The notes under the pieces are model-generated. The model did no database searches. It was not told where the DNA came from and was given only the letters and a program-made list of their open reading frames with translations. Shown here in pieces: positions 1-5,844 of a DNA stretch of 5,844 nt. The DNA is taken from NCBI GenBank assembly GCA_030831415.1, contig JAURLC010000037.1, positions 1 through 5,844 on the forward strand, in the 5' to 3' direction. The stretch is from Bacillota bacterium (GTDB lineage: Bacteria > Bacillota_I > Bacilli_A > RFN20 > CAG-826). The position numbers and the translations under genes are program-made. How positions within the stretch are numbered: the stretch's first letter is position 1; each line of letters starts with the position of its first letter.

Positions 1-334
1 CTGAAAAATTTAAATATATTACGGAAAAGGACGCTGGTTCCCTCGTCAACGAAAATTTACCAAAGTCACCAAGTAACAAATGAACATTTTCACATGCTTG
101 TTCGAGTACTTTTTTTAGTGCAAATGCAAAAACGGTCGTCGCTCGTTCAATACCATAAAAATAAATATTAGGATGAAGTTGTGCTTTTCCAACAATAAAA
201 TCACCTTTCCCCATCCCAATTTCTAGATGTGCTTCCCCTTGATGTTTACTAACAAAAGGAAACGTATCTTCGGTAAGGCGTTCGGGATTAGCAGCAATTA
301 AAGGTTTCGCCCAAGGTTTACTTTTTAGACGCAT
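1..334 (-). CDS. trmB: tRNA (guanine-N7-)-methyltransferase TrmB, N-terminal half (cut by window edge)
   Basis: The first 111 codons are present and the gene runs off the left edge; the family is usually about 210 residues. TrmB uses S-adenosylmethionine to methylate N7 of G46 in the variable loop of many tRNAs in the cytosol. The protein starts MRLKSKPWA, close to the usual MR(L/M)(R/K)NKPWA opening of Bacillota TrmB, which fixes the start at 334. The SAM-binding glycine-rich motif LEIGMGKGDFI is at residues 37-47, followed by YGIE at 60-63 and an Asp at 90. The last visible residues, VIYLNFS, match the beginning of the diagnostic VYLNFSDPWPK motif. The start lies inside the end of pepV (17-bp overlap, different frame), and only a weak ribosome binding site (TTAGG) precedes it, so translational coupling to pepV is likely. 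The catalytic C-terminal half cannot be judged. Confidence 0.93.
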   Translation of the reverse strand, partial: MRLKSKPWAKPLIAANPERLTEDTFPFVSKHQGEAHLEIGMGKGDFIVGKAQLHPNIYFYGIERATTVFAFALKKVLEQACENVHLLLGDFGKFSLTREPASFSVIYLNFS

Positions 335-1691
335 GCAAGCGACCTAAATCATCAATCGCGCGTGCATAAATACTCATACTACGCGTAAAATCTTCTAAAT
401 CAATTTTTTCATCATTTTCGTGAATGAAATCTTCTTTACCAGGAAACTTACTTCCAAATGCAACGGTATTTTTCGCTTCCTTGGCATATGTCCCTCCACC
501 AATGGTAACCATCGGGGTTTTTTTGTCACCTGTCTCTTCTTGATACGCTTTTAGCAACGTTTGAATCATGGGAGAGTCTGGCTGGACAAGTAAGGGTTCT
601 GATGTCATTAATGTGGTTAGTTTAAATGGTTTTGGCGTTATCAAGGCAATTGCTTTTGCAACTTCTTCAAACACAACAGTTTCAGGATATCGATAATTTG
701 CGATGAGTGAAAATATCCCATTTTCTAACCGAATAAGTCCAACATTTAATGTCGTTTCATGCAAGAGTTTGGATTGGTAATATTGTCCAAGTTTTTTCCC
801 ATTGTACTGGCTGTACTGTTCAGCAATCGTGACTAATTCAGGAAAAGGGAACAAGCGTGCTAAAACGGATAATAATTTGGTTCCCGCATTCACACCTAAT
901 TGAGGTAGCGACCCATGGGCCGCTTTACCAAAGAGTTTAATCGTTGTCGTTTTTTCATCATGTGAGATCGTATAAGGAAGTTTTGTTGACCGCAAGATGG
1001 GTTCGATTTTTTCTTGTCGGGCAATGACGGCAACGGCTTTATCAATAACAGAATTTGCAACAATTCCTGCTTGAATTGAATGAATGGGTTTCCACTTCAC
1101 TTTGCCAGCAATTTCAAAATTTGAGATACCTTTTTCACCGTAGATTAGAGGAAAGTTCCCATCGGGTGTAAACCCACTTTCAGGATAAGGTTTCTTCAAT
1201 TTACGAAAGTAATATTTTAAACATCCACTCCCTTTTTCTTCGTTTCCGCCAATAACAAGGCGAACTTGATACCCTTGAACCATCCCTTGATCCTTCAATA
1301 GTTTTAACGCATAATAGGCCGCCAAAGCAGGTCCTTTATCATCAGAAGTTCCGCGTCCATACATACGATTGTCTTCAATAACACCACCAAACGGAGGATG
1401 TTGCCAACCTTCACTTACGGGGACGACATCCGCATGAGCATAAACACCAATCAAAGGTCCTTCACCAAAGGTAATTTCCGTTGCATGGCCATCACAATAA
1501 TCGACTTTAAAACCATCTTTTTTGGCGAGCTCACCAATAAAACGTAACGCACGGTATACACCTTCACCATACGGTTTATTTTTGCTAATGGTTTTGTCAT
1601 CATGAATCGAATTAATTTGTATCCATTCACCTAAGGTTTTAATCGCGTTTTCTATATAAGGTTCAACTAAGGTTTGCAACGTTGTTTTCAT
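318..1691 (-). CDS. pepV: PepV-type dipeptidase (M20 metallopeptidase family)
   Basis: This 457-residue cytosolic protein resembles PepV, a di-zinc dipeptidase with broad specificity for unbranched dipeptides that releases free amino acids from imported peptides; the family is usually about 465-470 residues. M20 landmarks appear in order. YAHADVVP is at residues 84-91, with metal ligand H86 and D88. YGRGTSDDKGP is at 111-121, with the bridging Asp near 118. GGNEEKGSG is at 148-156, with catalytic base E151 and metal ligand E152. TPDG is at 175-178, with D177. KAAHGS is at 256-261, in the lid domain, with H259. GGGTYAK follows, and a late HENDE at 424-428 supplies the last His ligand. No signal peptide is seen. 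Its AGAGGT ribosome binding site lies in the last codons of the upstream membrane protein, 3 bp before the start codon, so the two are surely cotranscribed. Other M20 members (Xaa-His dipeptidase PepD, succinyl-diaminopimelate desuccinylase) fit the motif spacing less well. Confidence 0.9.
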   Translation of the reverse strand: MKTTLQTLVEPYIENAIKTLGEWIQINSIHDDKTISKNKPYGEGVYRALRFIGELAKKDGFKVDYCDGHATEITFGEGPLIGVYAHADVVPVSEGWQHPPFGGVIEDNRMYGRGTSDDKGPALAAYYALKLLKDQGMVQGYQVRLVIGGNEEKGSGCLKYYFRKLKKPYPESGFTPDGNFPLIYGEKGISNFEIAGKVKWKPIHSIQAGIVANSVIDKAVAVIARQEKIEPILRSTKLPYTISHDEKTTTIKLFGKAAHGSLPQLGVNAGTKLLSVLARLFPFPELVTIAEQYSQYNGKKLGQYYQSKLLHETTLNVGLIRLENGIFSLIANYRYPETVVFEEVAKAIALITPKPFKLTTLMTSEPLLVQPDSPMIQTLLKAYQEETGDKKTPMVTIGGGTYAKEAKNTVAFGSKFPGKEDFIHENDEKIDLEDFTRSMSIYARAIDDLGRLHASKK

Positions 1692-1694
1692 TGG

Positions 1695-2318
1695 TTATAC
1701 CTCTCTTTTAGACATTATACGACGAACGCTGGAAATTTTCGAGGATGCCACCGCAACAGCTGGGACGAGAATTACACCAAGCATTGCTTCCCAAATGCCA
1801 TTTAATGTTAGAATCAACAAAATAAATGCGAAATAGGTGTCATTAAATCCTACCGAAGAAAGCACAGATAACACATCATTTCCACGAACCACACCCATCA
1901 CGCCTAAAACAAGAATTGTATGAAGGATTGTCAATAGACCTGCAAAGATGGCAAGTAAAGAACGTTTTATCCATACTTTGTTTTCAAGAAAGCGAACAAT
2001 TGAAAACGTAAAGCCAGCGAATGCGCCAAACAATAAACGTGGCAAAATTGAAATAATCGGGTTTTGAAAAAATGGATCTAGGATGCCTGTAGGATTTGAA
2101 CTTGCTTGCCAGAAAGACAACAATCCAAATAAAAATCCATAATACACCCCACCTTTTGTGCCAAAAAGATAGGCTCCAATCAAAACGGGGATGTGCATTA
2201 AAGTGAAGGAAATGGTGGGATTAATAGTCACAAAGCCTAACGAAGGAATCACCCCCATTAAAAACAAGATTGATGTAAGCATTGCATGAAAAGAAAGTGT
2301 AAAAATTCGTTGATTCAT
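1695..2318 (-). CDS. ECF transporter substrate-binding (S) component, probably for pantothenate (PanT-like)
   Basis: This very hydrophobic 207-residue protein has about six predicted membrane segments, near residues 9-30, 37-54, 56-71, 87-110, 119-144 and 161-191. It ends in a short basic tail (SVRRIMSKREV), expected to be cytoplasmic. Size, layout and the MHIPVLIGAYLFGTKGG stretch at 41-57 are typical of S components of energy-coupling factor transporters. These capture a vitamin and share a common ATPase/EcfT module, usually encoded elsewhere; no such module is in this window. The ILPRLLFGAFAG and NGIWEAMLGVILVPA stretches also fit the family. The substrate is inferred from context: the gene overlaps coaX (pantothenate kinase) by 1 bp in a TGATG junction, with a strong AAGGAG ribosome binding site inside the coaX 3' end. 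Pantothenate (PanT) is therefore the best guess. Another vitamin or precursor cannot be ruled out from sequence. Confidence 0.75.
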   Translation of the reverse strand: MNQRIFTLSFHAMLTSILFLMGVIPSLGFVTINPTISFTLMHIPVLIGAYLFGTKGGVYYGFLFGLLSFWQASSNPTGILDPFFQNPIISILPRLLFGAFAGFTFSIVRFLENKVWIKRSLLAIFAGLLTILHTILVLGVMGVVRGNDVLSVLSSVGFNDTYFAFILLILTLNGIWEAMLGVILVPAVAVASSKISSVRRIMSKREV

Positions 2319-3085
2319 CAGAATAACTCCTTGTTTTTTTCATAAACAGTGAACAGTCCGTCTACATTTAAGTGATCATCAAAAATAATGTCTTCGTGCA
2401 TACCCTGACGTACATAATGGGCATATCCACCTGTTACAATTTTTTTGCATGGTCCTTGAAGTTCTTTTTCAATCGAATGAAACATGGCTGCAATCATATT
2501 TTCATGAGCTAGAATCATCCCAGAACTAATGGAATCAGGTGTGTTTTTTCCTAGTATTTTGGATGGGCGCTTTAATGAAATTTCCATTAATTGTGAAGCT
2601 TTACCAATTAATGCTTGATAAGAAATTAAAAAACCCGGTAATATACTGACACCTACTAAGGCCCCTTTTGCATCAATACCGATAAATTTTGTTGCGGTTC
2701 CCAAATCAGCGATAATACAAGGATATCCATAACGCGTCTTTGCCTGTAAACCATCGACAACTAAATCAGTCCCGAGTTCACTTGGGTGATCAATTTGAAT
2801 CGGTAATCCCGTTTTAAATCCTTTTCCAAAAAGCTTTGGTTGATATTGTGTTAGTTTGTAAATAACGTCTTGAAGAACTGAGGTCAAGGAAGGAACAACA
2901 CTGCTTATCAAACAAGCATCTAAAGTGAACAGTTGAAAACGGTTAAAGATAGGCGCTAATTTGGAAATATATTCATCCACGGACATCGTGGTATCGGTAA
3001 GAATATGAAAACTATCTTTTCGTTGTTGACCTTGATAGGATGCAAAGTTAATCGCTGTGTTCCCACAGTCAATGACCAGTACCAT
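2318..3085 (-). CDS. coaX: Type III pantothenate kinase CoaX
   Basis: CoaX phosphorylates pantothenate with ATP, the first step of coenzyme A synthesis in the cytosol; the type III enzyme belongs to the ASKHA fold and needs a monovalent cation. The start chosen gives MVLVIDCGNT, 255 residues, matching the family length and its usual opening, with GGAGG five bases before the ATG. An in-frame ATG at 3103 would add six residues but has a poor ribosome binding site. Visible motifs in 255-residue numbering: phosphate-binding DCGNT at 6-10; ELGTDLV near 104-109, the usual GADR site, with Asp107 kept; IADLGTATKF at 125-134, the second phosphate motif; the SILPG loop near 147-151; DSISSG near 184-189; VTGGYA near 217-222. 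The Arg that normally follows the GADR Asp is Leu here. It lies about 60 bp after leuS and overlaps the S-component gene, so uptake and phosphorylation of pantothenate are probably coupled. Confidence 0.92.
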   Translation of the reverse strand: MVLVIDCGNTAINFASYQGQQRKDSFHILTDTTMSVDEYISKLAPIFNRFQLFTLDACLISSVVPSLTSVLQDVIYKLTQYQPKLFGKGFKTGLPIQIDHPSELGTDLVVDGLQAKTRYGYPCIIADLGTATKFIGIDAKGALVGVSILPGFLISYQALIGKASQLMEISLKRPSKILGKNTPDSISSGMILAHENMIAAMFHSIEKELQGPCKKIVTGGYAHYVRQGMHEDIIFDDHLNVDGLFTVYEKNKELF

Positions 3086-3129
3086 AAAACCCTCCGCTCT
3101 CATCTTGTTTCCAAGTATGATGCATATTT

Positions 3130-3135
3130 ATTATA
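3130..3135 (-). promoter_or_regulatory. Possible internal -10 box (TATAAT) before coaX
   Basis: Reading the minus strand, the leuS-coaX gap contains a perfect TATAAT, 44 bp before the preferred coaX start. No convincing -35 box (TTGACA-like) or TGn extension is found at the right distance, and the region is very AT-rich, so chance is a real possibility. If active, it would let coaX, the S component, pepV and trmB be expressed when the leuS T-box is terminated. Confidence 0.3.
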
Positions 3136-3146
3136 TCGTATCGATA

Positions 3147-5552
3147 TTAAAGGACGATAAAATTAACTAATTTGTCAGGGATAGCGATTATCTTTTGAAT
3201 GGTTTTACCCTCTACATATTTTTGAACAAGTTCATGTTCGCGAATAAAGGATTGTAATGCTTGTGAATCCATGCCTGTCCTTGCTTCAATCGTCAATTTG
3301 AATTTACCATTAATACTGACAGCAATCGTTGTGATTTGTTGGATAAGTTTGGCGTCGTCAAATTTTGGCCATGAGGCAAAAGTTAAGGGAGTCGTTTGAC
3401 CCATGATTGACCAAAGTTCTTCACCTAAATGTGGAGCAACACATGATAGAAGTTGAATAAATCCAAGTAAGTAAGGACGATAGACTGCTTTCGCTTTATA
3501 AACCTCATTCATAAAAATCATCATTTGGGAAATGGCGGTATTCATTTGAAGATTTTCAAAGTCTTGCGTCACTTTTTTGACCATAAAATGATAAGCGTAA
3601 TCGAGTGATCCATCATTATCGTTCGTGTGTAAGGCTTGATAATGCGATTCGCTAATAAAACGATAGACACGATCGAGAAAACGTCTTGCCCCTTCTAATC
3701 CACTATTCGACCAAGGCAACGCTGCTTCAAGAGGTCCCATAAACATTTCATATAATCGAAGTGTATCGGCTCCATATTGTTCAATAATTTCGTCTGGATT
3801 TACGACGTTTCCGCGAGATTTGGACATTTTCTCACCGTTTTCACCTAAAATCATGCCTTGATGAAAAAGTTTTTTAAAAGGTTCAGGTGTTGTTACAAGA
3901 CCTAAATCGTAAAGAAATTTATGATAAAAACGTGCATAAAGTAGATGCAAAACGGCGTGTTCTGCACCCCCTACATATAAGTCTACGGGCAACCAATGCT
4001 TTAATAATTTTGAATCTGCAATGGCTTGGTCATTTTGAGGATCAAGATAACGAATATAGTACCAACAACTCCCTGCCCACTGAGGCATGGTATTCGTTTC
4101 ACGAACATATCGTTTACCATCTAAAACGACATCCAACCACACACCCGCATGAACAAGAGGAGACTCTCCAGTTCCACTCGGTTTAAATTCCTTCAGTTCG
4201 GGAAGGATAAGGGGTAAGTCATCAATGGTTAATGGAACCACTTCTCCTGTTTGTTTTTCTACCATGACCGGAATAGGTTCACCCCAATAGCGTTGGCGAG
4301 AAAATAACCAATCACGTAGTTTATAATTGGTTTTCCATTGGCCTTTCTTTTCAGACACTAATTGTTCGGTGATGAATGCTAAAGCAGTTTCAATCATCAT
4401 TCCATTGGCACCTTGTGAATTTACATGAATTCCTTCATCTACCATCGCCTGTAATCCATCAAATCCTTCAAGGACTGAAATAATGGGTAAGTCATACGTT
4501 TTTGCAAATTCAAAATCCCGTTGATCATGAGCAGGAACAGCCATAACCGCACCAGTTCCATATCCGTATAAAACATAATCTGCTATCCAAATCGGGATGC
4601 GTTTTTGATTAATGGGATTTATAGCAAAAGCCCCTGTAAATACACCCGTTTTTTCCTTATTGAGTTCGGTACGATCTAAATCAGATTTAGTAGAAATCAA
4701 TGCGCGATACGCATGGATTGCTTCTTGATTTTCTGAGGTTGAAATAACGTCAACAAGGGGATGTTCAGGTGCTAGCACACAATAAGTTGCACCAAATAAC
4801 GTGTCGGCACGTGTTGTAAAAACCGTAAAATGGTGCGAAGTACCTTCAACTTGAAAATCTATCTCAGTTCCTTTGGATTTGCCTATCCAATTTTTCTGCA
4901 TATCTAGGGTGGATTTTGGCCAATCTAAGCCTTCCAAACCATCTAATAATTTTTCTGCATAAGCGGTAATTTTTAAGACCCATTGACGCATTAATCGCCG
5001 TTCAACAGGAAATCCACCAACCTCGGATTTTCCATCAATAACTTCTTCATTGGACAATACTGTACCTAAAGCGGGACAAAAATTGACGGGTTTTTCATCA
5101 ATATAGGCTAATCCTTTTTCTAAAAATTGTAAAAAGATCCATTGTGTCCACTTATAGTAACTTGGATCGGTGGTTGCAAGCTCTTTACGCCAATCGTAAC
5201 TAAACCCCAATGCCTTAATTTGCTTTTTGATGTTTGCGATATTTTGTTCGGTAAAACCGGATGGATGATGATTCGTTTTTAATGCATATTGTTCTGCTGG
5301 CAAACCAAATGCATCCCACCCCATTGGGTGTAACACATTAAAACCTTGCATTCGCTTCATTCTAGCAATGATATCGGTCGCTGTATAACCTTCAGGATGA
5401 CCCACATGTAACCCTTGCGCAGAAGGATAAGGAAACATATCTAAAATATAATATTTAGGTTTAGTAAAATCGTAAACATCCGTGTAAAAAAGGTTTTCTT
5501 TATCCCAATGGGCTTGCCATTTAGGTTCAATAACTTTGTGATCATAAGCCAT
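3147..5552 (-). CDS. leuS: Leucyl-tRNA synthetase LeuS (class I)
   Basis: Full-length, 801 residues, near the usual size of about 805 for Bacillota. LeuRS charges tRNA-Leu with leucine in the cytosol and edits mischarged products. The Rossmann catalytic fold opens with PYPSAQGLHVGH, the HIGH motif being HVGH at residues 49-52, and closes with KMSKS at 575-579. The NFCPALGTVLSNEEV region at 157-171 marks the zinc-domain area as in Bacillus. The inserted CP1 editing domain is intact: threonine-rich TTRADTLFG is at 246-254, and MAVPAHDQRDFEFA at 337-350 carries the conserved Asp residues (343, 346). RDWLFSRQRYWGEPIP at 413-428 returns to the catalytic core. The anticodon-binding helical domain and a short C-terminal domain follow. 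A GGAGGA ribosome binding site sits eight bases before the start. A T-box leader immediately upstream indicates control by uncharged tRNA-Leu. No frameshift or missing key residue was seen. Confidence 0.98.
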   Translation of the reverse strand: MAYDHKVIEPKWQAHWDKENLFYTDVYDFTKPKYYILDMFPYPSAQGLHVGHPEGYTATDIIARMKRMQGFNVLHPMGWDAFGLPAEQYALKTNHHPSGFTEQNIANIKKQIKALGFSYDWRKELATTDPSYYKWTQWIFLQFLEKGLAYIDEKPVNFCPALGTVLSNEEVIDGKSEVGGFPVERRLMRQWVLKITAYAEKLLDGLEGLDWPKSTLDMQKNWIGKSKGTEIDFQVEGTSHHFTVFTTRADTLFGATYCVLAPEHPLVDVISTSENQEAIHAYRALISTKSDLDRTELNKEKTGVFTGAFAINPINQKRIPIWIADYVLYGYGTGAVMAVPAHDQRDFEFAKTYDLPIISVLEGFDGLQAMVDEGIHVNSQGANGMMIETALAFITEQLVSEKKGQWKTNYKLRDWLFSRQRYWGEPIPVMVEKQTGEVVPLTIDDLPLILPELKEFKPSGTGESPLVHAGVWLDVVLDGKRYVRETNTMPQWAGSCWYYIRYLDPQNDQAIADSKLLKHWLPVDLYVGGAEHAVLHLLYARFYHKFLYDLGLVTTPEPFKKLFHQGMILGENGEKMSKSRGNVVNPDEIIEQYGADTLRLYEMFMGPLEAALPWSNSGLEGARRFLDRVYRFISESHYQALHTNDNDGSLDYAYHFMVKKVTQDFENLQMNTAISQMMIFMNEVYKAKAVYRPYLLGFIQLLSCVAPHLGEELWSIMGQTTPLTFASWPKFDDAKLIQQITTIAVSINGKFKLTIEARTGMDSQALQSFIREHELVQKYVEGKTIQKIIAIPDKLVNFIVL

Positions 5553-5560
5553 ATCGATTT

Positions 5561-5566
5561 TCCTCC
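5561..5566 (-). promoter_or_regulatory. Ribosome binding site of leuS
   Basis: GGAGGA on the minus strand, eight bases before the ATG at 5552. It lies just after the terminator U-run, so it is transcribed only in read-through transcripts. Confidence 0.85.
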
Positions 5567-5569
5567 AAT

Positions 5570-5597
5570 AAAAAAACGTCCATCATGAAGGACGCTT
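5570..5597 (-). terminator. T-box-controlled rho-independent terminator (attenuator) of leuS
   Basis: On the minus strand, AAGCGTCC (5597-5590) pairs with GGACGTTT (5581-5574) around an 8-base loop, giving eight pairs including one G-U. A run of seven T's ends at 5570. The left arm is shared with the 3' half of the antiterminator (GCGT and CCTT, 5595-5588), so the two structures exclude each other, as in a transcription-attenuating T-box. Confidence 0.9.
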
Positions 5598-5720
5598 CTA
5601 GGCGCGGTACCACCTTACTTTCACATGGGATTACCACGTGCACTTACAATCTCTTAACGCGAGTGACGAGCTGCATTTTCTTGGGTGAGAAGAAGGGTTA
5701 CCTTCGTATTCCAAACAACT
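5570..5720 (-). promoter_or_regulatory. T-box riboswitch leader of leuS (tRNA-Leu sensing)
   Basis: The leader senses uncharged tRNA and switches a terminator off. Seen directly, in minus-strand order: a small arm with TTTGG (5715-5711) pairing CCAAG (5684-5680), an internal loop, and GAAGG (5705-5701) pairing CCTTC (5696-5692); Stem III, CACGTGG (5640-5634) pairing CCATGTG (5628-5622); then the antiterminator. In the antiterminator, AAGG (5616-5613) pairs CCTT (5591-5588), the bulge is TGGTACC (5612-5606), and GCGC (5605-5602) pairs GCGT (5595-5592). The bulge begins UGGU, which complements a tRNA 3' end ACCA, as expected for tRNA-Leu with discriminator A. A CTC triplet (5689-5687) in the lower internal loop is a candidate leucine specifier. 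The total length is short for a T-box. The T-box call is firm; the Stem I details and specifier are tentative. Confidence 0.93.
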
Positions 5721-5726
5721 AAATTT

Positions 5727-5759
5727 ATTTTAGCATAATTAAGTAAAATATGTTGTGAA
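5727..5759 (-). promoter_or_regulatory. Probable leuS operon promoter
   Basis: Minus strand: an extended -10 element TGcTAAAAT (5735-5727) lies just upstream of the first T-box arm and predicts a transcript start near 5719. A -35-like TTCACA (5759-5754) is 21 bases from TAAAAT, too far for a standard pair. It is 16 bases from the overlapping TATGCT (5737-5732), which is a weaker -10. The extended -10 may work without a good -35. Confidence 0.55.
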
Positions 5760-5781
5760 TTTCTAGGATCCATGATACTAT
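5753..5781 (+). promoter_or_regulatory. Probable rpmB promoter
   Basis: Plus strand: -35-like TTGTGA (5753-5758), a 17-base spacer, and -10-like TACTAT (5776-5781) preceded by TGa (extended -10). The predicted start near 5788 gives a leader of about 20 nt before the rpmB ATG. Each hexamer matches consensus at four of six positions, so spacing and the TGn element carry the call. Confidence 0.5.
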
Positions 5782-5794
5782 CTACACGTTGTCG

Positions 5795-5800
5795 AAGGAG
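5795..5800 (+). promoter_or_regulatory. Ribosome binding site of rpmB
   Basis: AAGGAG, seven bases before the ATG at 5808; it fixes the start of rpmB. Confidence 0.8.
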
Positions 5801-5807
5801 ATTTATT

Positions 5808-5844
5808 ATGGCAAGAGTATGCAAAGTTTCTGGTAAAGGTCCAA
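5808..5844 (+). CDS. rpmB: 50S ribosomal protein L28, N-terminus only (cut by window edge)
   Basis: Only twelve codons are visible, reading MARVCKVSGKGP. This matches the characteristic start of bacterial L28 (M-[AS]-[RK]-x-C-x-[VI]-[ST]-G-[KR]), a small protein of the large ribosomal subunit, usually about 60-75 residues. A good AAGGAG site and an upstream extended -10 promoter support a real start. It is transcribed away from leuS, so it is not part of the leuS operon. The single visible Cys does not show whether the full protein has a zinc-binding Cys set. The identification rests on a short stretch but the pattern is distinctive. Confidence 0.85.
   Translation, partial: MARVCKVSGKGP

Noticed and set aside
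3086..3103. Upstream in-frame ATG for coaX (six extra residues)
   Set aside because: The ATG at 3085 has GGAGG at the right distance and gives the usual CoaX N-terminus (M-x-L-V-I-D-x-G-N-T); the upstream ATG has only a weak site.
3139..3146. 8-bp palindrome TATCGATA after leuS
   Set aside because: Too short, AT-rich and without a U-run to be a terminator or a recognisable operator; likely chance.
3887..4186. 99-codon open frame on the plus strand
   Set aside because: It lies wholly inside the conserved leuS coding region on the other strand, has no convincing ribosome binding site, and its translation resembles no family I recognise; it is an antisense shadow.
5661..5670. Other CTC triplets in the leader as specifier codon
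   Set aside because: They lie outside the arm I could fold and lack a flanking internal loop; the CTC at 5687-5689 fits better, though this is not proven.
1..5844. Mobile element, CRISPR, toxin-antitoxin, defence or other novel multi-gene system
   Set aside because: All coding space is taken by recognisable housekeeping families; no repeats, transposase, integrase or unknown ORFs of useful length were seen.

Overview
The window carries a compact, AT-rich run of housekeeping genes from a low-GC Gram-positive bacterium (Bacillota). Evidence for this is a T-box riboswitch on leuS, strong GGAGG-type ribosome binding sites, a PepV-type dipeptidase, and a type III pantothenate kinase beside an ECF-type membrane protein. 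TGA is used as a stop (coaX) and Trp is encoded by TGG, so this is not a code-4 mollicute. A member of the Erysipelotrichia or a related lineage is a guess from gene content only.

Five genes lie on the minus strand and read from right to left: leuS, coaX, a putative pantothenate ECF S component (panT-like), pepV and trmB, which is cut by the left edge of the window. Spacing is tight. About 60 bp separate leuS and coaX, coaX and panT overlap by 1 bp, panT and pepV are 3 bp apart, and pepV and trmB overlap by 17 bp. No terminator is visible between them, so they probably form one transcription unit. A TATAAT box in the leuS-coaX gap may add a second start point.

Upstream of leuS (about 5570-5720) is a T-box leader with Stem III, a very clear antiterminator holding UGGUACC, and a competing rho-independent terminator. 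Its UGGU bulge fits a tRNA ending in A-CCA, as tRNA-Leu does. The leader is short, about 150 nt, and there is room only for a small Stem I. A divergent promoter region of about 90 bp separates it from rpmB (ribosomal protein L28), which starts on the plus strand and is cut by the right edge.

Taken together, a leucine-starvation switch stands ahead of leucyl-tRNA synthetase, coenzyme A precursor uptake and phosphorylation, a cytosolic dipeptidase and a tRNA methyltransferase. The gene products are well-known families. The more unusual points are the compact leader, the operon composition, and a changed residue in a conserved CoaX motif. I saw no mobile element, CRISPR array, rRNA or tRNA gene, or unknown defence-like system.
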